A DNA stretch of 64,000 nt, taken from the NCBI RefSeq assembly GCF_018863395.1, contig NZ_JAHKRR010000001.1, forward strand, positions 868,001 through 932,000, read 5' to 3'. Positions 41,222 through 50,828 of the stretch are shown one piece after another. Source of the stretch: Sinomicrobium weinanense. Lineage in GTDB: Bacteria > Bacteroidota > Bacteroidia > Flavobacteriales > Flavobacteriaceae. Position 1 is the stretch's first letter. Each line of letters starts with the position of its first letter. The notes below the pieces were generated by a model, which had not been told where the DNA came from, did not search any database, and saw nothing but the letters and a program-made list of their open reading frames with translations. The translations under genes were made by a program, and so were the position numbers.

Positions 41222-42691
41222 CTATTTAAAATGCCGTTCCAGAAACCTAAGGGCATTCTCCGAAAAGATACGCGCCACAATTTCATCGGCCTCTATCCTG
41301 TTCTCCTTGACCCGGAGTTCAGGGGCATCAGATTCCATATAATTATAGGCATGCCGTTCCAGAAAATCGGCCAGGTAAGGCAGTTCTTCGGAGGTCCAGA
41401 AGCTGTTCAGGGGGTCTATAATGCCGTCGTAATCGGTGCCCAAAGCCATACAGTCCCAGGCAAACAGCCCGGCATGGTCCAGCACTTCCAGGATGTGTTG
41501 TACCTGGTACCACAACAATTCAGAACGATAGTGCATGATCTTGGATCGCCACACCGAATGTTTAACCTCTTCCAGGGTCTCTTTACCCGCTATCCGCCTT
41601 TCGTCCAATTGAAGCCCGAGTATTCCCTCGCTTTTCGCTATTCTGATGAGCTCGTCGTTAAAGATGTTGATATCCACCGGGTTCAGCTTTCCGGCAACCT
41701 CAGAACCTTCTGCGGTTTTGTCCCCGAAAGACCGGAGCCCGTTGGCCGCACCGTGACTCACAATGACCGGAACATCTTTAAACCCGGGATTATTTTCCAG
41801 CATCTGGTAGAACTCGTTCCGCGATACGGGGCTCATATGTTTTACATCAATGAGGATGCGTTTACCGTCAGTACGGTCCAGCAATCGGGTTATGATCTTC
41901 TTTCCCAGGGGTGTAAAACCGGTATTAAGCCCCTCTGTCTGATCTACCTTCTTTTTTACAAGGCCGCTGAAACTCTCCGAATGCCCGCATAGGTGGTTCC
42001 AGAAATGGTGGGCTACCGTGACGAAAAACGGAGGATGTTCCCAGTTTTTGAGCTTTTGAAGATTGTTTAAAAAGGATGCCTCCCCGGGCTTTTTGTCAAT
42101 ATCGGGGTTCAGTACGTGCATGCCTTCGATAGAAAGCACTACACATATGGTATTTATATTTTTGGAGGGTTGTTTTTGCAGCGCTTTGATCTCCGCATAG
42201 CTGTTGACTATCCGGTATGTGAATTTCCCTTCCGGCAAGCGGATGACCTTACCGTCCAGTTGCCGGTAAAAATCGTATTCCTGCTCGAGATCTTTAAAAT
42301 AATTGGTCATTGCCTGGACGGCATCCACCCTGTTTTTTCCGATCCCAGTGGCAAAATTGGCCGTGATGTCGCGGATAAATTCATTTTTGATCCTGTTCAC
42401 AAAAAACCATTTCTCTATGGGGTACAGGGAGGCACATATCACCCGGACCCCTCCCCTTGCAAGGCTTGTAAAATCCGATTGCCGGAACTTGGTGAGACCG
42501 GTCAGGTAATTGAGTATTTTGTCACCGATCGAAGGCGGATCGTGTTTCCAGATACTGTTCAGGCGGCTTCTATGGGGATGATTGATCCCCACGGGCTCGT
42601 AGTTAAAACTTTTTCCAAAGGGTTTTAAGGCCGCGTGGCAATGCAGGTCCACATAACCGTTTTTCCAGTCTTTATTTTTAAAATTGGCCAT
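41222..42691 (-). CDS. M19-family membrane dipeptidase-like metallohydrolase
   Basis: The 489-aa protein has amidohydrolase-type metal ligands: H-x-H in YVDLHCHAAL (~residues 17-19), VTVAHHFWNHLCGHSESF, ILIDVKHMSPVSRNEFYQML and PVIVSHGAANGLRSFGD, and a final DCMALGTDYDGIIDPLNSFW. This matches the renal dipeptidase/M19 family, which cleaves dipeptides and some beta-lactams. It is longer than the ~400-aa classical members, with an N-terminal extension of about 80 residues, as is usual for the Bacteroidota branch. No signal peptide is visible, so cytoplasmic location is likely. Confidence 0.85.
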   Translation of the reverse strand: MANFKNKDWKNGYVDLHCHAALKPFGKSFNYEPVGINHPHRSRLNSIWKHDPPSIGDKILNYLTGLTKFRQSDFTSLARGGVRVICASLYPIEKWFFVNRIKNEFIRDITANFATGIGKNRVDAVQAMTNYFKDLEQEYDFYRQLDGKVIRLPEGKFTYRIVNSYAEIKALQKQPSKNINTICVVLSIEGMHVLNPDIDKKPGEASFLNNLQKLKNWEHPPFFVTVAHHFWNHLCGHSESFSGLVKKKVDQTEGLNTGFTPLGKKIITRLLDRTDGKRILIDVKHMSPVSRNEFYQMLENNPGFKDVPVIVSHGAANGLRSFGDKTAEGSEVAGKLNPVDINIFNDELIRIAKSEGILGLQLDERRIAGKETLEEVKHSVWRSKIMHYRSELLWYQVQHILEVLDHAGLFAWDCMALGTDYDGIIDPLNSFWTSEELPYLADFLERHAYNYMESDAPELRVKENRIEADEIVARIFSENALRFLERHFK

Positions 42692-43092
42692 GGCGCATAA
42701 GATTTTGGACGGGTTAGTGTTGATGAAATGAACGGAAGCATGGAAATATAAAGTTACAAAAATACCTGCGTTAAGAAGTTGTCTAAGTTTTATTTCCTTC
42801 GGCAGGCTCAGGGCAACGCCTTCTTTTTTTTACGCATCTTTTTCATGTTAACAAAAGTAGGGTTAAAAGATTGACAGGAGATTGACCCGGTTACGCCGGA
42901 GGATTGAATGAGATTGAAATATTTAAAATCAATCTCTCCCACTATATTGTTAATATGCGTTATTTTATCACGAAGCGACAGAAATTTTTACAATAAATTT
43001 AACACGGTGTATGGAATAATAAGTTCTATTTTCGCGTTGAACACGATATATCCTTACTTGCCATTACCTTAAATTCTAACTTTCCAGCGGAT
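42692..43092. other. 401-bp spacer with a short repeat fragment
   Basis: This divergent spacer holds a CCTTCGGCAGGCTCAGGGCA fragment (42796-42815) of the dispersed CTGAGC...CGAAG motif. No full TTG-N19-TAnnTTTG promoter or small gene was seen; TTCTATTTTCG near 43024 is only a weak -7 candidate for the sigma-factor gene. Confidence 0.5.
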
Positions 43093-43668
43093 ATGAACAA
43101 CGCTTCGGATACCGTTTTAGTCAAATTGTTGTCAGAAGGCAATGAGAGCGCATTTACTACGCTGTATTACAGGTATGTTGGAAAACTAAGGGCTTTCCTG
43201 ATCCGTTTGAAGCTGGACAAGCACATGGACGACATTATCCAGGAGACCTTTATCATCATCTGGAAAAAGCGCCATGTACTCCAGGTCTCCCGGTCGCCGG
43301 AAGCCTATATCTTTACCATAGCTAAGAACCTGGCCCTGAAATCCCTGAAAATTGAACTGCAACTTGCAGTTTCCGATCTTCCCGACACCGAGATCCCCGA
43401 CCTGGCAGATGCTGAGAGTGCCATGACCAGGGAAGCCTTCCACCGGGCACTGGAAGCCTCCATTGAAAAATTACCCGACCGCCCCCGGGAGATCCTTATC
43501 CTAAAGCGAATCAAAGGGCTGTCTACCGAAGAAATTGCCCGCGAACTCGGTATCAGTAAAAGCACGGTAGAAAACCATATGAACCGCGCCCTGGCCACAC
43601 TAAAGGAAGAACTTTCCAGTTTTTCTGCCATCTCCCTGTTATTCCTGGAAATCTATTTTCTGAATTGA
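43093..43668 (+). CDS. ECF-type RNA polymerase sigma-70 factor
   Basis: The 191-aa protein has sigma region 2 (AFTTLYYRYVGKLRAFLIRLKL, MDDIIQETFIIIWKKRHVLQ) and region 4 with its helix-turn-helix (LPDRPREILILKRIKGLSTEEIARELGISKSTVENHM). The C-terminus has an extra hydrophobic tail (LFLEIYFLN) common in this Bacteroidota class. It directs transcription of a surface uptake system when its anti-sigma partner is triggered. The FecR gene follows 180 bp downstream in the same direction, then the TonB receptor and DUF4249 genes: a standard cell-surface-signalling operon. Confidence 0.9.
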   Translation: MNNASDTVLVKLLSEGNESAFTTLYYRYVGKLRAFLIRLKLDKHMDDIIQETFIIIWKKRHVLQVSRSPEAYIFTIAKNLALKSLKIELQLAVSDLPDTEIPDLADAESAMTREAFHRALEASIEKLPDRPREILILKRIKGLSTEEIARELGISKSTVENHMNRALATLKEELSSFSAISLLFLEIYFLN

Positions 43669-43848
43669 TACGAGTGTTCCGGTGTTCCAGTATCCGGGTA
43701 TATGAATGTTCCGATCTATAACTAAACAAAGACCCGAACACTCGTGTACTCAAAAACTCATTTTTAACATCCATTTAACAAAAAAGCATTAGGTGTTTTT
43801 GCACTTCTGCGGATATATCTTATAACGAAGGCCTAAAAAGCAATACAA

Positions 43849-44826
43849 ATGGACCAACTAAAAGTTTTGTGGCAAAAATATCTCCGGGGGGAATTGTCGG
43901 GCGAAGAAACCAGGCAATTGCTGGAAGCTATGGAAAAGGAAGAAAACCGCCTGCTGTTTTCCCTGCTCATGAAAGAAGAATGGGAGGCTTCCGAAATACA
44001 GGAGAAAACCGTTTCGGACCGTAAGCTATTGAACAAGATCAGGAAAGGACTCGGAATGAAACAACAGTCTGCACCCCCTTCGCGAAGGACCTTCATCTAT
44101 ACCGCAGCGGCCTGTCTGCTACTGCTGTTGGGGGGCTGGTGGGCCTTTGTTCAAAAAGATTTCATCAGGCTGGAAGTAGCTGCGGGACAACCGGCAAGTG
44201 CCTTTACCCTGCCCGACGGTTCTGTAATATGGCTCAATTCGGCCACCGTACTGGAATACCGTAAAGATTTTACAGAGGCCAGGGACATAAGGCTGGACGG
44301 GGAAGCATATTTTAATGTGTCTCCGGACAGCAACCATCCTTTTAGTGTACAATTTCGAAACAATAAACTCGTGGTTACCGGGACCCGTTTTGTGATAAAA
44401 TCATATGCCGGAGAAGAACTATCGCAGGTCAATGTGGAAGAAGGGAGTGTAAAAGTCTATCACGATTCCGGCACTACGGACCTGTTAAGGAATAACAGCC
44501 TTATTATTGATGAGAACAAGGATACGGCAACATTCCATGTATCTGACTTTGCCGGGGCCGATTCCTGGAAAGACGGTCTGTTGAGTTTCAGGAATAGTTC
44601 TCTGGACGAAACCCTGAACACCCTCGAAAGGTATTACGGCATACATATCGATACCGGTACACTTTCCGGCACCGCGGCAACAAAGCACATCACTGCAACA
44701 TACCCCGCCGGGACATCGCTTAAAGAAGTTATGAACGGCCTGAGCGACCTCCTGGACCTCCATTATGAATTTACGGGTCCCGGAACGCTGAAAATCTACG
44801 AAACACAAGATATGGAACACCCCTGA
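43849..44826 (+). CDS. FecR-family anti-sigma factor
   Basis: The 325-aa inner-membrane protein has a cytoplasmic N-terminal part (QLKVLWQKYLRGELSGEETR), one membrane helix (TFIYTAAACLLLLLGGWWAF, residues 81-100), the periplasmic FecR domain (FTLPDGSVIWLNSATVLEYRKDF, DIRLDGEAYFNVSPDSNHPF, VTGTRFVIKSYAGEELSQVNV) and a C-terminal DUF4974-like domain (LSFRNSSLDETLNTLERYYGI). It holds the upstream ECF sigma factor until the TonB receptor signals. Gap to the receptor gene is 57 bp. Confidence 0.92.
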   Translation: MDQLKVLWQKYLRGELSGEETRQLLEAMEKEENRLLFSLLMKEEWEASEIQEKTVSDRKLLNKIRKGLGMKQQSAPPSRRTFIYTAAACLLLLLGGWWAFVQKDFIRLEVAAGQPASAFTLPDGSVIWLNSATVLEYRKDFTEARDIRLDGEAYFNVSPDSNHPFSVQFRNNKLVVTGTRFVIKSYAGEELSQVNVEEGSVKVYHDSGTTDLLRNNSLIIDENKDTATFHVSDFAGADSWKDGLLSFRNSSLDETLNTLERYYGIHIDTGTLSGTAATKHITATYPAGTSLKEVMNGLSDLLDLHYEFTGPGTLKIYETQDMEHP

Positions 44827-44883
44827 ATCTTTTCTGCCTCTTTATCGTCAAACAACTATAAACATTAAATCCAAAACAAACGT

Positions 44884-47514
44884 ATGATGAATCTTTTATG
44901 TAAAAGAGCAACCCTCTTTGTGCTTATAATTTGCGGCCATATCCCCACATTGATGGCCCAGGAGGGCAATATTCCGGATAATGTCAGGGTACGCCTCAAG
45001 CCGGGGAGTTTACGGTCTGTCCTCGAACAGGTACAACAACAGACCTCCTATTCCTTTGCCTATAATAACGAAGAAATAGACCGGGTATCTGACGCGGGAA
45101 TAAAACAGGGAGAATACAGCCTTGCCGATCTGTTAAAAACGCTGAAACAAAAATATCAGCTGAATTTTAAGAACAGGAACGGGGTGATCTATGTAAAGCG
45201 AAAAAAGTCCGGCACCCTCCGAAGCATAAAAGGCCGTGTGCTGGACGAATCTGGCGGGCCCCTTCCCCAGGCCAATGTCCTGGAAAAGGGTACTTCTAAC
45301 GGTGTGGTAACGGATATGAACGGGAATTTCAATATCCGGATTTCGGCCGAAGATGCCGTTCTGGCCGTTTCCTACCTGGGATATTTGTCGCGCGAGATCC
45401 GGCCGGGAAACAAAACCGCGATCAACGTAGATCTCGAACCGGACGCTGCCCTGCTCGACGAGGTGGTGGTCACGGACCGGCGGAACATTGCGGAGATCAA
45501 AAAACCGCAGATGAGCGTCAACCGGCTCTCCGCAGAACAGATCAGGAAAATTCCGGCGGTGCTCGGGGAGACCGACCCGTTAAAGTCGCTGTTACAGCTT
45601 CCGGGAGTGACCAATGCCGGGGAAGCCTCTTCGGGCTTTAATGTCCGCGGGGGTGCTGCCGATCAAAACCTGATCTTGCTGGATGGTTCCCCTATTTTCA
45701 GCGACTCCCACCTTTTCGGCTTCTTCTCCGTGTTCAATGCCGACGCCATCAGTGATATGGAACTCTATAAAGGCGGTATTCCTTCAACTTTCGGCGGGCG
45801 CGTTTCTTCCGTGCTGGACGTGCATCAAAAAACCGGGGACTACCAGGGTTTCCACATGAACGGCGGCATCGGATTGATATCGAGCAGGCTATTGGCGGAA
45901 GGACCATTTGCAAAAGGAAAGGGTTCGTTTCTCGTCGCCGGAAGAAGTTCTTATGCACATCTCTTTTTAAAACTGGCAGACAATGATAATTCTGCATATT
46001 TCTACGACCTGAATACAAAACTGAATTACAGGTTAAATGAAAACAATACCCTGTATTTCTCCGGTTACTTCGGCCGGGATATTTTCAACTTCAATAAAAG
46101 TTTTTCCAGCTCATACGGAAATACCATGGCCAACCTCCGGTGGAAACACGATTTTTCCGATAAGCTGAGTTCCGATCTCTCCCTGATATACAGTGACTAT
46201 CGCTTTGGCTTGGAACTGGATGCCCAGGATTTTCAATGGGACAATACTATTGAAACGTACAGCGCAAAATACGATCTGAGACACCATTTATCAGATAATT
46301 TCAGCCTGCACTACGGCGCCCATGCTACATATTACGACTTTAATCCCGGTACGTTAAAGCCGAAGGGAGAAGACTCCGGGATCAATTTTGAACAGCTGGA
46401 TAAAAAATATGCCCTGGAGCCGGCCTTTTATATCGATGCCGAACATAAGATCTCTGAAAAACTATCGGTAAGGTATGGCCTGCGATACAGCATGTTCTAT
46501 CGCTATGGGGAGCAGGATGTCAATGTTTATGAAGATGACCGGGCAGTAGTCTTTAACCCGGATTTCCACATCTATGAAGAAGGAACCCCTGTGGGCTCAA
46601 CACATTACGGCAGTGGAGAGACCATTGCCAGTTTTGATAACCTGGAACCCCGCATAGGGATTTCCTATGCCTTGAATGATAATGCATCCATAAAAGCCAG
46701 CTACAACAGAATGTCGCAATACCTGCATCTGCTCTCCAATACCCAATCCCCGACTCCTATAAATATCTGGACGCCCAGCGGCCCTTTTATAGAACCACAA
46801 CTGCTGGACCAGGTAGCATTGGGGTTTTTTAAAAATTTCAGGGATGAAGCCTATTCTCTGGAAACCGAAGTCTTTTATAAAAAAGTAAAGAACCGCATCG
46901 ATTATATCGATGGTGCAGACCTTATTGCCAATAACGATATAGAACAGGTGATCCTGAACGGGAAAGCCCGTTCTTATGGTCTGGAGGTATTGCTGCGCAA
47001 AAATACCGGAAGGCTCACAGGATGGCTCTCCTATACCCTCTCCCGTGCCGAACAAAAAACGGTGGGGCGTACTCCCGAAGAACCGGGGATCAACAATGGC
47101 GACTGGTACCTGTCTCCCTACGATAAGCTGCATAACCTGTCTTTAACCGGAGGGTATGAACTCAATGAAAAATGGTCTTTGGGAGGAAGTTTTACATTTC
47201 AGACCGGGCAAACGTACACCTATCCAAAAGGACAGTACGAGATCGGGGGAATTATGGTGCCCAATTACACATCGCGGAACGAAGACAGGCTCCCCTCCTA
47301 TCACCATCTGGACGTTTCGGCGACTTATACGCCGAAACCAAAAAAGAAAAAGGGCTGGCAGGGCGAATGGGTCTTTAGTATCTATAACCTTTACAGTCGG
47401 AAAAATTCAGCTTCCGTCAGCTTCCGGCCCAATGAAGATACCGGTATTAACGAAGCGGTCCGCCTTTCCATATTTGGCATTATTCCCAGTGTAACCTATA
47501 ACTTTAAATTTTAA
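44884..47514 (+). CDS. TonB-dependent outer-membrane receptor with STN signalling domain
   Basis: The 876-aa protein has a signal peptide (residues ~1-25), an STN domain (VRVRLKPGSLRSVLEQVQQQ, KYQLNFKNRNGVIYVKRKK) that contacts the FecR protein, a carboxypeptidase-regulatory-like domain (KGRVLDESGGPLPQANVLEK, TDMNGNFNIRISAED), a plug (LKSLLQLPGVTNAGEASSGF, NVRGGAADQNLILLDGSPIF, GIPSTFGGRVSSVLDV) and a barrel ending GIIPSVTYNFKF. No SusD partner follows; instead a DUF4249 lipoprotein overlaps functionally 3 bp downstream. The transported ligand is unknown. Confidence 0.92.
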   Translation: MMNLLCKRATLFVLIICGHIPTLMAQEGNIPDNVRVRLKPGSLRSVLEQVQQQTSYSFAYNNEEIDRVSDAGIKQGEYSLADLLKTLKQKYQLNFKNRNGVIYVKRKKSGTLRSIKGRVLDESGGPLPQANVLEKGTSNGVVTDMNGNFNIRISAEDAVLAVSYLGYLSREIRPGNKTAINVDLEPDAALLDEVVVTDRRNIAEIKKPQMSVNRLSAEQIRKIPAVLGETDPLKSLLQLPGVTNAGEASSGFNVRGGAADQNLILLDGSPIFSDSHLFGFFSVFNADAISDMELYKGGIPSTFGGRVSSVLDVHQKTGDYQGFHMNGGIGLISSRLLAEGPFAKGKGSFLVAGRSSYAHLFLKLADNDNSAYFYDLNTKLNYRLNENNTLYFSGYFGRDIFNFNKSFSSSYGNTMANLRWKHDFSDKLSSDLSLIYSDYRFGLELDAQDFQWDNTIETYSAKYDLRHHLSDNFSLHYGAHATYYDFNPGTLKPKGEDSGINFEQLDKKYALEPAFYIDAEHKISEKLSVRYGLRYSMFYRYGEQDVNVYEDDRAVVFNPDFHIYEEGTPVGSTHYGSGETIASFDNLEPRIGISYALNDNASIKASYNRMSQYLHLLSNTQSPTPINIWTPSGPFIEPQLLDQVALGFFKNFRDEAYSLETEVFYKKVKNRIDYIDGADLIANNDIEQVILNGKARSYGLEVLLRKNTGRLTGWLSYTLSRAEQKTVGRTPEEPGINNGDWYLSPYDKLHNLSLTGGYELNEKWSLGGSFTFQTGQTYTYPKGQYEIGGIMVPNYTSRNEDRLPSYHHLDVSATYTPKPKKKKGWQGEWVFSIYNLYSRKNSASVSFRPNEDTGINEAVRLSIFGIIPSVTYNFKF

Positions 47515-47517
47515 AAC

Positions 47518-48330
47518 ATGGCCTCTTTTAAATATATATTTCTTTTCGTCGTACTTGCGGGTTTAACTTCATGCGAAGACACCGTTAATGTTGACCTGGA
47601 CACCGCCGAGCCGCGCCTGGTCATCGACGCCGGTATAGGGTGGGTAAAAGGCACTGACGGAAGCCGGCAAACCGTTAAACTGAGCACAACCACCGATTAT
47701 TACACCTCCGAGATCCCCCCGGTTTCCAATGCCGTGGTGTCTATAACTAACAGTGATGGCACCCGCTTTGATTTTAAAGAAACACCCGGAACCGGAATAT
47801 ATGTCTGCACCAATTTCATCCCTGTTATCGGCGAGACCTACGAGCTGACCGTTACGGTAGATGAACAGACCTATACAGCCAGCGAACAGCTTATAAGCGT
47901 TCCCGGGATTACACGTATAGAACAGGACAATGAAACAGGATTCGGGGGCGATGAGATCGAGGTTACATTTTATTATCAGGACAACGCCGAAGAAGATAAT
48001 CATTACATGGCCAGGTTTGACGCTGATGTTCTTGTGAACCCGGAATACGATATCGATAGTGATAAATTTACACAGGGCAATGAAATGTTTGACAGTTTCA
48101 GTCATGAAGACCTCGAAGCCGGAGATAGTATCGATATAAGCCTGAGCGGGATCTCCGAACGTTTTGATAACTATATGTCCCTGATCCTGGAAGCTGAAGA
48201 AAGCGGCCCTTTTGGCACACCACCTGCCAACATACGGGGAAATATTATAAACACAACTGCTGAAGAGAATTTTGCCTACGGTTATTTCAGGCTTTCTGAA
48301 GTAGATAAAACCTTATATGTGGTAGAGTGA
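47518..48330 (+). CDS. DUF4249 lipoprotein, partner of the TonB receptor
   Basis: The 270-aa lipoprotein has a lipobox (VVLAGLTSCEDTVNVDLDT) and the DUF4249 pattern: EPRLVIDAGIGWVKGTDGSR, VSNAVVSITNSDGTRFDFKE, GTGIYVCTNFIPVIGETYEL, and the C-terminal YFRLSEVDKTLYVV. The gene starts 3 bp after the receptor stop, so it is surely co-transcribed. DUF4249 proteins are thought to be surface subunits of a TonB receptor, in the place that SusD takes in glycan systems. Ligand unknown. Confidence 0.88.
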   Translation: MASFKYIFLFVVLAGLTSCEDTVNVDLDTAEPRLVIDAGIGWVKGTDGSRQTVKLSTTTDYYTSEIPPVSNAVVSITNSDGTRFDFKETPGTGIYVCTNFIPVIGETYELTVTVDEQTYTASEQLISVPGITRIEQDNETGFGGDEIEVTFYYQDNAEEDNHYMARFDADVLVNPEYDIDSDKFTQGNEMFDSFSHEDLEAGDSIDISLSGISERFDNYMSLILEAEESGPFGTPPANIRGNIINTTAEENFAYGYFRLSEVDKTLYVVE

Positions 48331-48495
48331 TTCAAAGCGTCTCATAGTCTACTTTAAGCCCTCCTCTTCGAAAGCCTGTACTGAGCTTTCCGAAGCGGAG
48401 GCTTCCCTGAGAAAAAAGAGTTTAACAGAAAACAAGCCCCTTAAAAGAAACCTGCAACTGGTAACCGGAAACCCGCAACAAAAACACAAAATCCA

Positions 48496-48729
48496 ATGAA
48501 AAAAACACTACAACCCACCATAGAGATATTCAGTACCAACATTACCGACCCGGTTGTAGCCGACATATGCACCCTGGTATTATCTCATCACTTCCCCCGC
48601 ACCCGTATTGATTTTGACCTGGAAGACAGTGACCGCATCCTCAGGGTCGAAGGCAGGGAGATCGATGCGGAGAAGATCATAGCAGTGCTTGCTTCCCTGG
48701 AGATAAACTGTATGCTGCTGGAATATTAG
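48496..48729 (+). CDS. Small protein of unknown function, possible ferredoxin-like fold
   Basis: The 77-aa protein reads KKTLQPTIEIFSTNITDPVV, then VLSHHFPRTRIDFDLEDSDR, ILRVEGREIDAEKIIAVLAS and LEINCMLLEY. The beta-alpha-beta-beta-alpha-beta order and length resemble heavy-metal-associated-like (HMA) domains, but the CxxC motif is missing; a single cysteine lies near the end. It may bind a small ligand or be a regulatory subunit. It stands alone between the DUF4249 gene and a stem-loop. Confidence 0.6.
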   Translation: MKKTLQPTIEIFSTNITDPVVADICTLVLSHHFPRTRIDFDLEDSDRILRVEGREIDAEKIIAVLASLEINCMLLEY

Positions 48730-48745
48730 CCCCCGGAACAGAAAA

Positions 48746-48781
48746 GGCTGTCCCCGGTAATAAATAACCTGTGGGACAGCC
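48746..48781. terminator. Stem-loop between the small gene and the FKBP gene
   Basis: GGCTGTCCC (48746-48754) and GGGACAGCC (48773-48781) form a perfect 9-bp stem with an 18-nt loop. On the minus strand it is followed by TTTTC. It may end the plus-strand small gene, the minus-strand FKBP gene, or both. Confidence 0.5.
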
Positions 48782-48862
48782 TCCGTAAATATGGTTTGAC
48801 CCGGTTTTGCTAAAACAGATTTTCCAAACATGCTTTAGAAAACAGGGTGCTTTGGAATTTTA

Positions 48863-49291
48863 TTATTTTATCTCTACGAGTTCCAGGTCAAAAACCAGGT
48901 CGTACCCGGCAAGGGGATGGTTTCCATCCAGGACCACATGGTCTTCTTCAACTTTTGAAACGCGTAACTGGTATTCCGAGCCATCGGGATTTTTGGCCAC
49001 CAGCCCCATACCCACCTCGGGGGTGATATTGGGAGGCAATTCTTCTTTTTTTACGGAATGAAAGAGCTCGTCACGAATTTCGCCATAAGCCTCTTCCTTG
49101 GGGATGGTTACGGTTTTCTTTTCGTTCACCTCCATATCTATAAGCCCTTTTTCAAAGCCGGGGATCAGGCTTCCTTGTCCCAGTTGTACTTCCAGGGGAT
49201 CCCGGTCCACAGAGCTGTCAAACACCTGTCCGTTTTCTAGTTTTCCCGTGTAATGTACTCTTACCGTGTCGTTTGCTTTAACTTTAGTCAT
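48863..49291 (-). CDS. FKBP-type peptidyl-prolyl cis-trans isomerase, SlyD-like
   Basis: The 142-aa protein starts VKANDTVRVHYTGKLENGQVF, continues VDRDPLEVQLGQGSLIPGFEKGL with TVTIPKEEAYGE, and has the insert-in-flap domain DELFHSVKKEELPPNITPEVGMG before closing with VVLDGNHPLAGYDLVFDLELV. This is the SlyD layout (FKBP domain with an IF chaperone loop) but without a histidine-rich metal tail. It assists folding around proline bonds in the cytoplasm. It stands alone. Confidence 0.92.
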   Translation of the reverse strand: MTKVKANDTVRVHYTGKLENGQVFDSSVDRDPLEVQLGQGSLIPGFEKGLIDMEVNEKKTVTIPKEEAYGEIRDELFHSVKKEELPPNITPEVGMGLVAKNPDGSEYQLRVSKVEEDHVVLDGNHPLAGYDLVFDLELVEIK

Positions 49292-49445
49292 AAATGAAAT
49301 ATATCTAATTTTTAGTCCTTTAGCTACAAAGGTAAGATTTCTGAATTTCCCTCCAAGGAATATATTATGATAAATTCCTGATTATGACCAATTTTCCCGT
49401 GCTTAGCTTCCAGGTTCGTGCTTTTTAGCTTTCCCCGGGCCGTTT

Positions 49446-50558
49446 TTAAATCGTAATACGGCGCCTCCTGGCAGTAATTTCCCAGACCTCTGCTTTTTTG
49501 CCTTTCCTGATCACGGAAACCTCGTCGTGGAGGTTGATCGTGGGACATATATGATACGGCACACCATACAGCACATCCCCTACTTTGATATTTTCCCAGT
49601 CCTGTACCCGGAGGACCCCGTGTTCTTCACTCTGCGAAAGAAGTTCGTAACCAGACAGGTTCAGGAACCTTACCCTGTTGTGGATAGGGTTTTCTGAAGC
49701 TACGGCCTTATGCCCGAGGTCTATGGTCACTATACCATTTGTGGGTTTGGAAATGACCCGGCTTACGAGGAGTACGGCAAATTTAAAGTCCTGCTCCGTA
49801 AGTTTTTCGTTATACCCCCAGTCCCAGAACACACAGGTTCCCGGGCTGCATATCCGCTCCTTCTCCTTTAAATGTGAAGTAAAAGAAGGCGTTCCGCCCG
49901 ATATAAGCTCCAGGTGCGGCCTGTTTTTCTTCAGGCTTTTATACAGGGCAAGAATGTCCCGGAACCCCTCCTCTACCTTGTGTTTCCGGGTCGGGTAGTC
50001 CTGGTCCCGATGATGTCCGTCATAAACATGTAATCCTTTTAAAATTAAATGATTAAAATTATTTATCTCATCAATCAATTTATAAAGTTCCGGCCCCGGC
50101 TCTATCCCCGACCTGTTCATCCCGTTATTGATATCCACATAGATCTTTACCGGCTTATTACCTCGCTTTCCCGCTTCCATATCCAGCCCTGCCGCAGATT
50201 CCGGATTGTCCACTATGGTAGAAAATTCCGTAGCCGGAAAACGTTGGGCAAGCGTAAAAAGCCTTTTCACCTTTGGCCCTACAAGCTGATGTGCTATTAA
50301 AACACTGTCTGCACCTTCCTCCGCTGCCATTTCTGCTTCTGCTATGGTCGAAGCCTTGAAATTCTTTATCCCCAGCCCGATCATACGCTTTATCACTTCA
50401 GGCATTTTATTGGTCTTGATGTGAGGGCGTAACCTACGGGTATCACCTCCGGTCATTTCCAGCATTTTATGGAGATTGTAGGCCAGGTGGCCCTCATACA
50501 ATACGGCCGACGGGGAATCGACTTCTGCTATATTACTTATGGTAAACCACGGTTTCAT
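49446..50558 (-). CDS. D-threonine aldolase-like PLP-dependent enzyme (alanine racemase N-domain fold)
   Basis: The 370-aa protein begins at ATG 50558. The alanine-racemase-like barrel carries the PLP lysine in RLRPHIKTNKMPEVI (~residue 49-53), then FKASTIAEAEMAAEEGADSVLIAH, KIYVDINNGMNRSGIEPG and LKGLHVYDGHHRDQDY. The C-terminal D-threonine-aldolase-type metal-binding part has SGGTPSFTSHLK and DVLYGVPYHICPTINLHDEV, where H and C are the usual metal ligands. Such enzymes split D-threonine or D-beta-hydroxyaspartate-like compounds or dehydrate D-serine derivatives. The frame is open to 50591; the shorter start fits the family. It stands alone. Confidence 0.88.
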   Translation of the reverse strand: MKPWFTISNIAEVDSPSAVLYEGHLAYNLHKMLEMTGGDTRRLRPHIKTNKMPEVIKRMIGLGIKNFKASTIAEAEMAAEEGADSVLIAHQLVGPKVKRLFTLAQRFPATEFSTIVDNPESAAGLDMEAGKRGNKPVKIYVDINNGMNRSGIEPGPELYKLIDEINNFNHLILKGLHVYDGHHRDQDYPTRKHKVEEGFRDILALYKSLKKNRPHLELISGGTPSFTSHLKEKERICSPGTCVFWDWGYNEKLTEQDFKFAVLLVSRVISKPTNGIVTIDLGHKAVASENPIHNRVRFLNLSGYELLSQSEEHGVLRVQDWENIKVGDVLYGVPYHICPTINLHDEVSVIRKGKKAEVWEITARRRRITI

Positions 50559-50659
50559 AAAAGTTGTTTTAAGGGTTGTAAACAGCCTCAAAATTAACTA
50601 AAACCGCTGTATTTCCGGCAGCTTTTATCCGGAAGTGATTTACGTTTTTCTTTCCGGGC

Positions 50660-50706
50660 TCTCTGTGTCACTTTGTACCTGCTTTGTGAACCTTTGTGGT
50701 AAAACA
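50660..50706 (+). repeat. Dispersed CTTTGTG-type repeat, copy 3
   Basis: CTCTGTGTCACTTTGTACCT and CTTTGTGAACCTTTGTGGTA match the copy at 63903-63949 and the complement at 15497-15542. It fills part of the divergent spacer 50559-50878, which has no gene. Confidence 0.65.
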
Positions 50707-50828
50707 AGGCTTACGACATAACTCAATAATCACACACCCATTCAATAAATCTCTATAAGTCTTTGTAAATCAGCACATTTACCCTCCTGTTATCATCCGT
50801 CAGAACAAAAAACATCAAAATAAAATTG

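Noticed and set aside
44884-48330. SusC/SusD glycan-uptake pair
   Set aside because: The downstream gene is DUF4249, not SusD; the receptor has an STN domain of the FecA-signalling type and no glycan enzymes are adjacent.
48496-48729. Metal-binding HMA chaperone
   Set aside because: The predicted fold order fits, but the CxxC metal site is absent, so only an unknown small protein is claimed.
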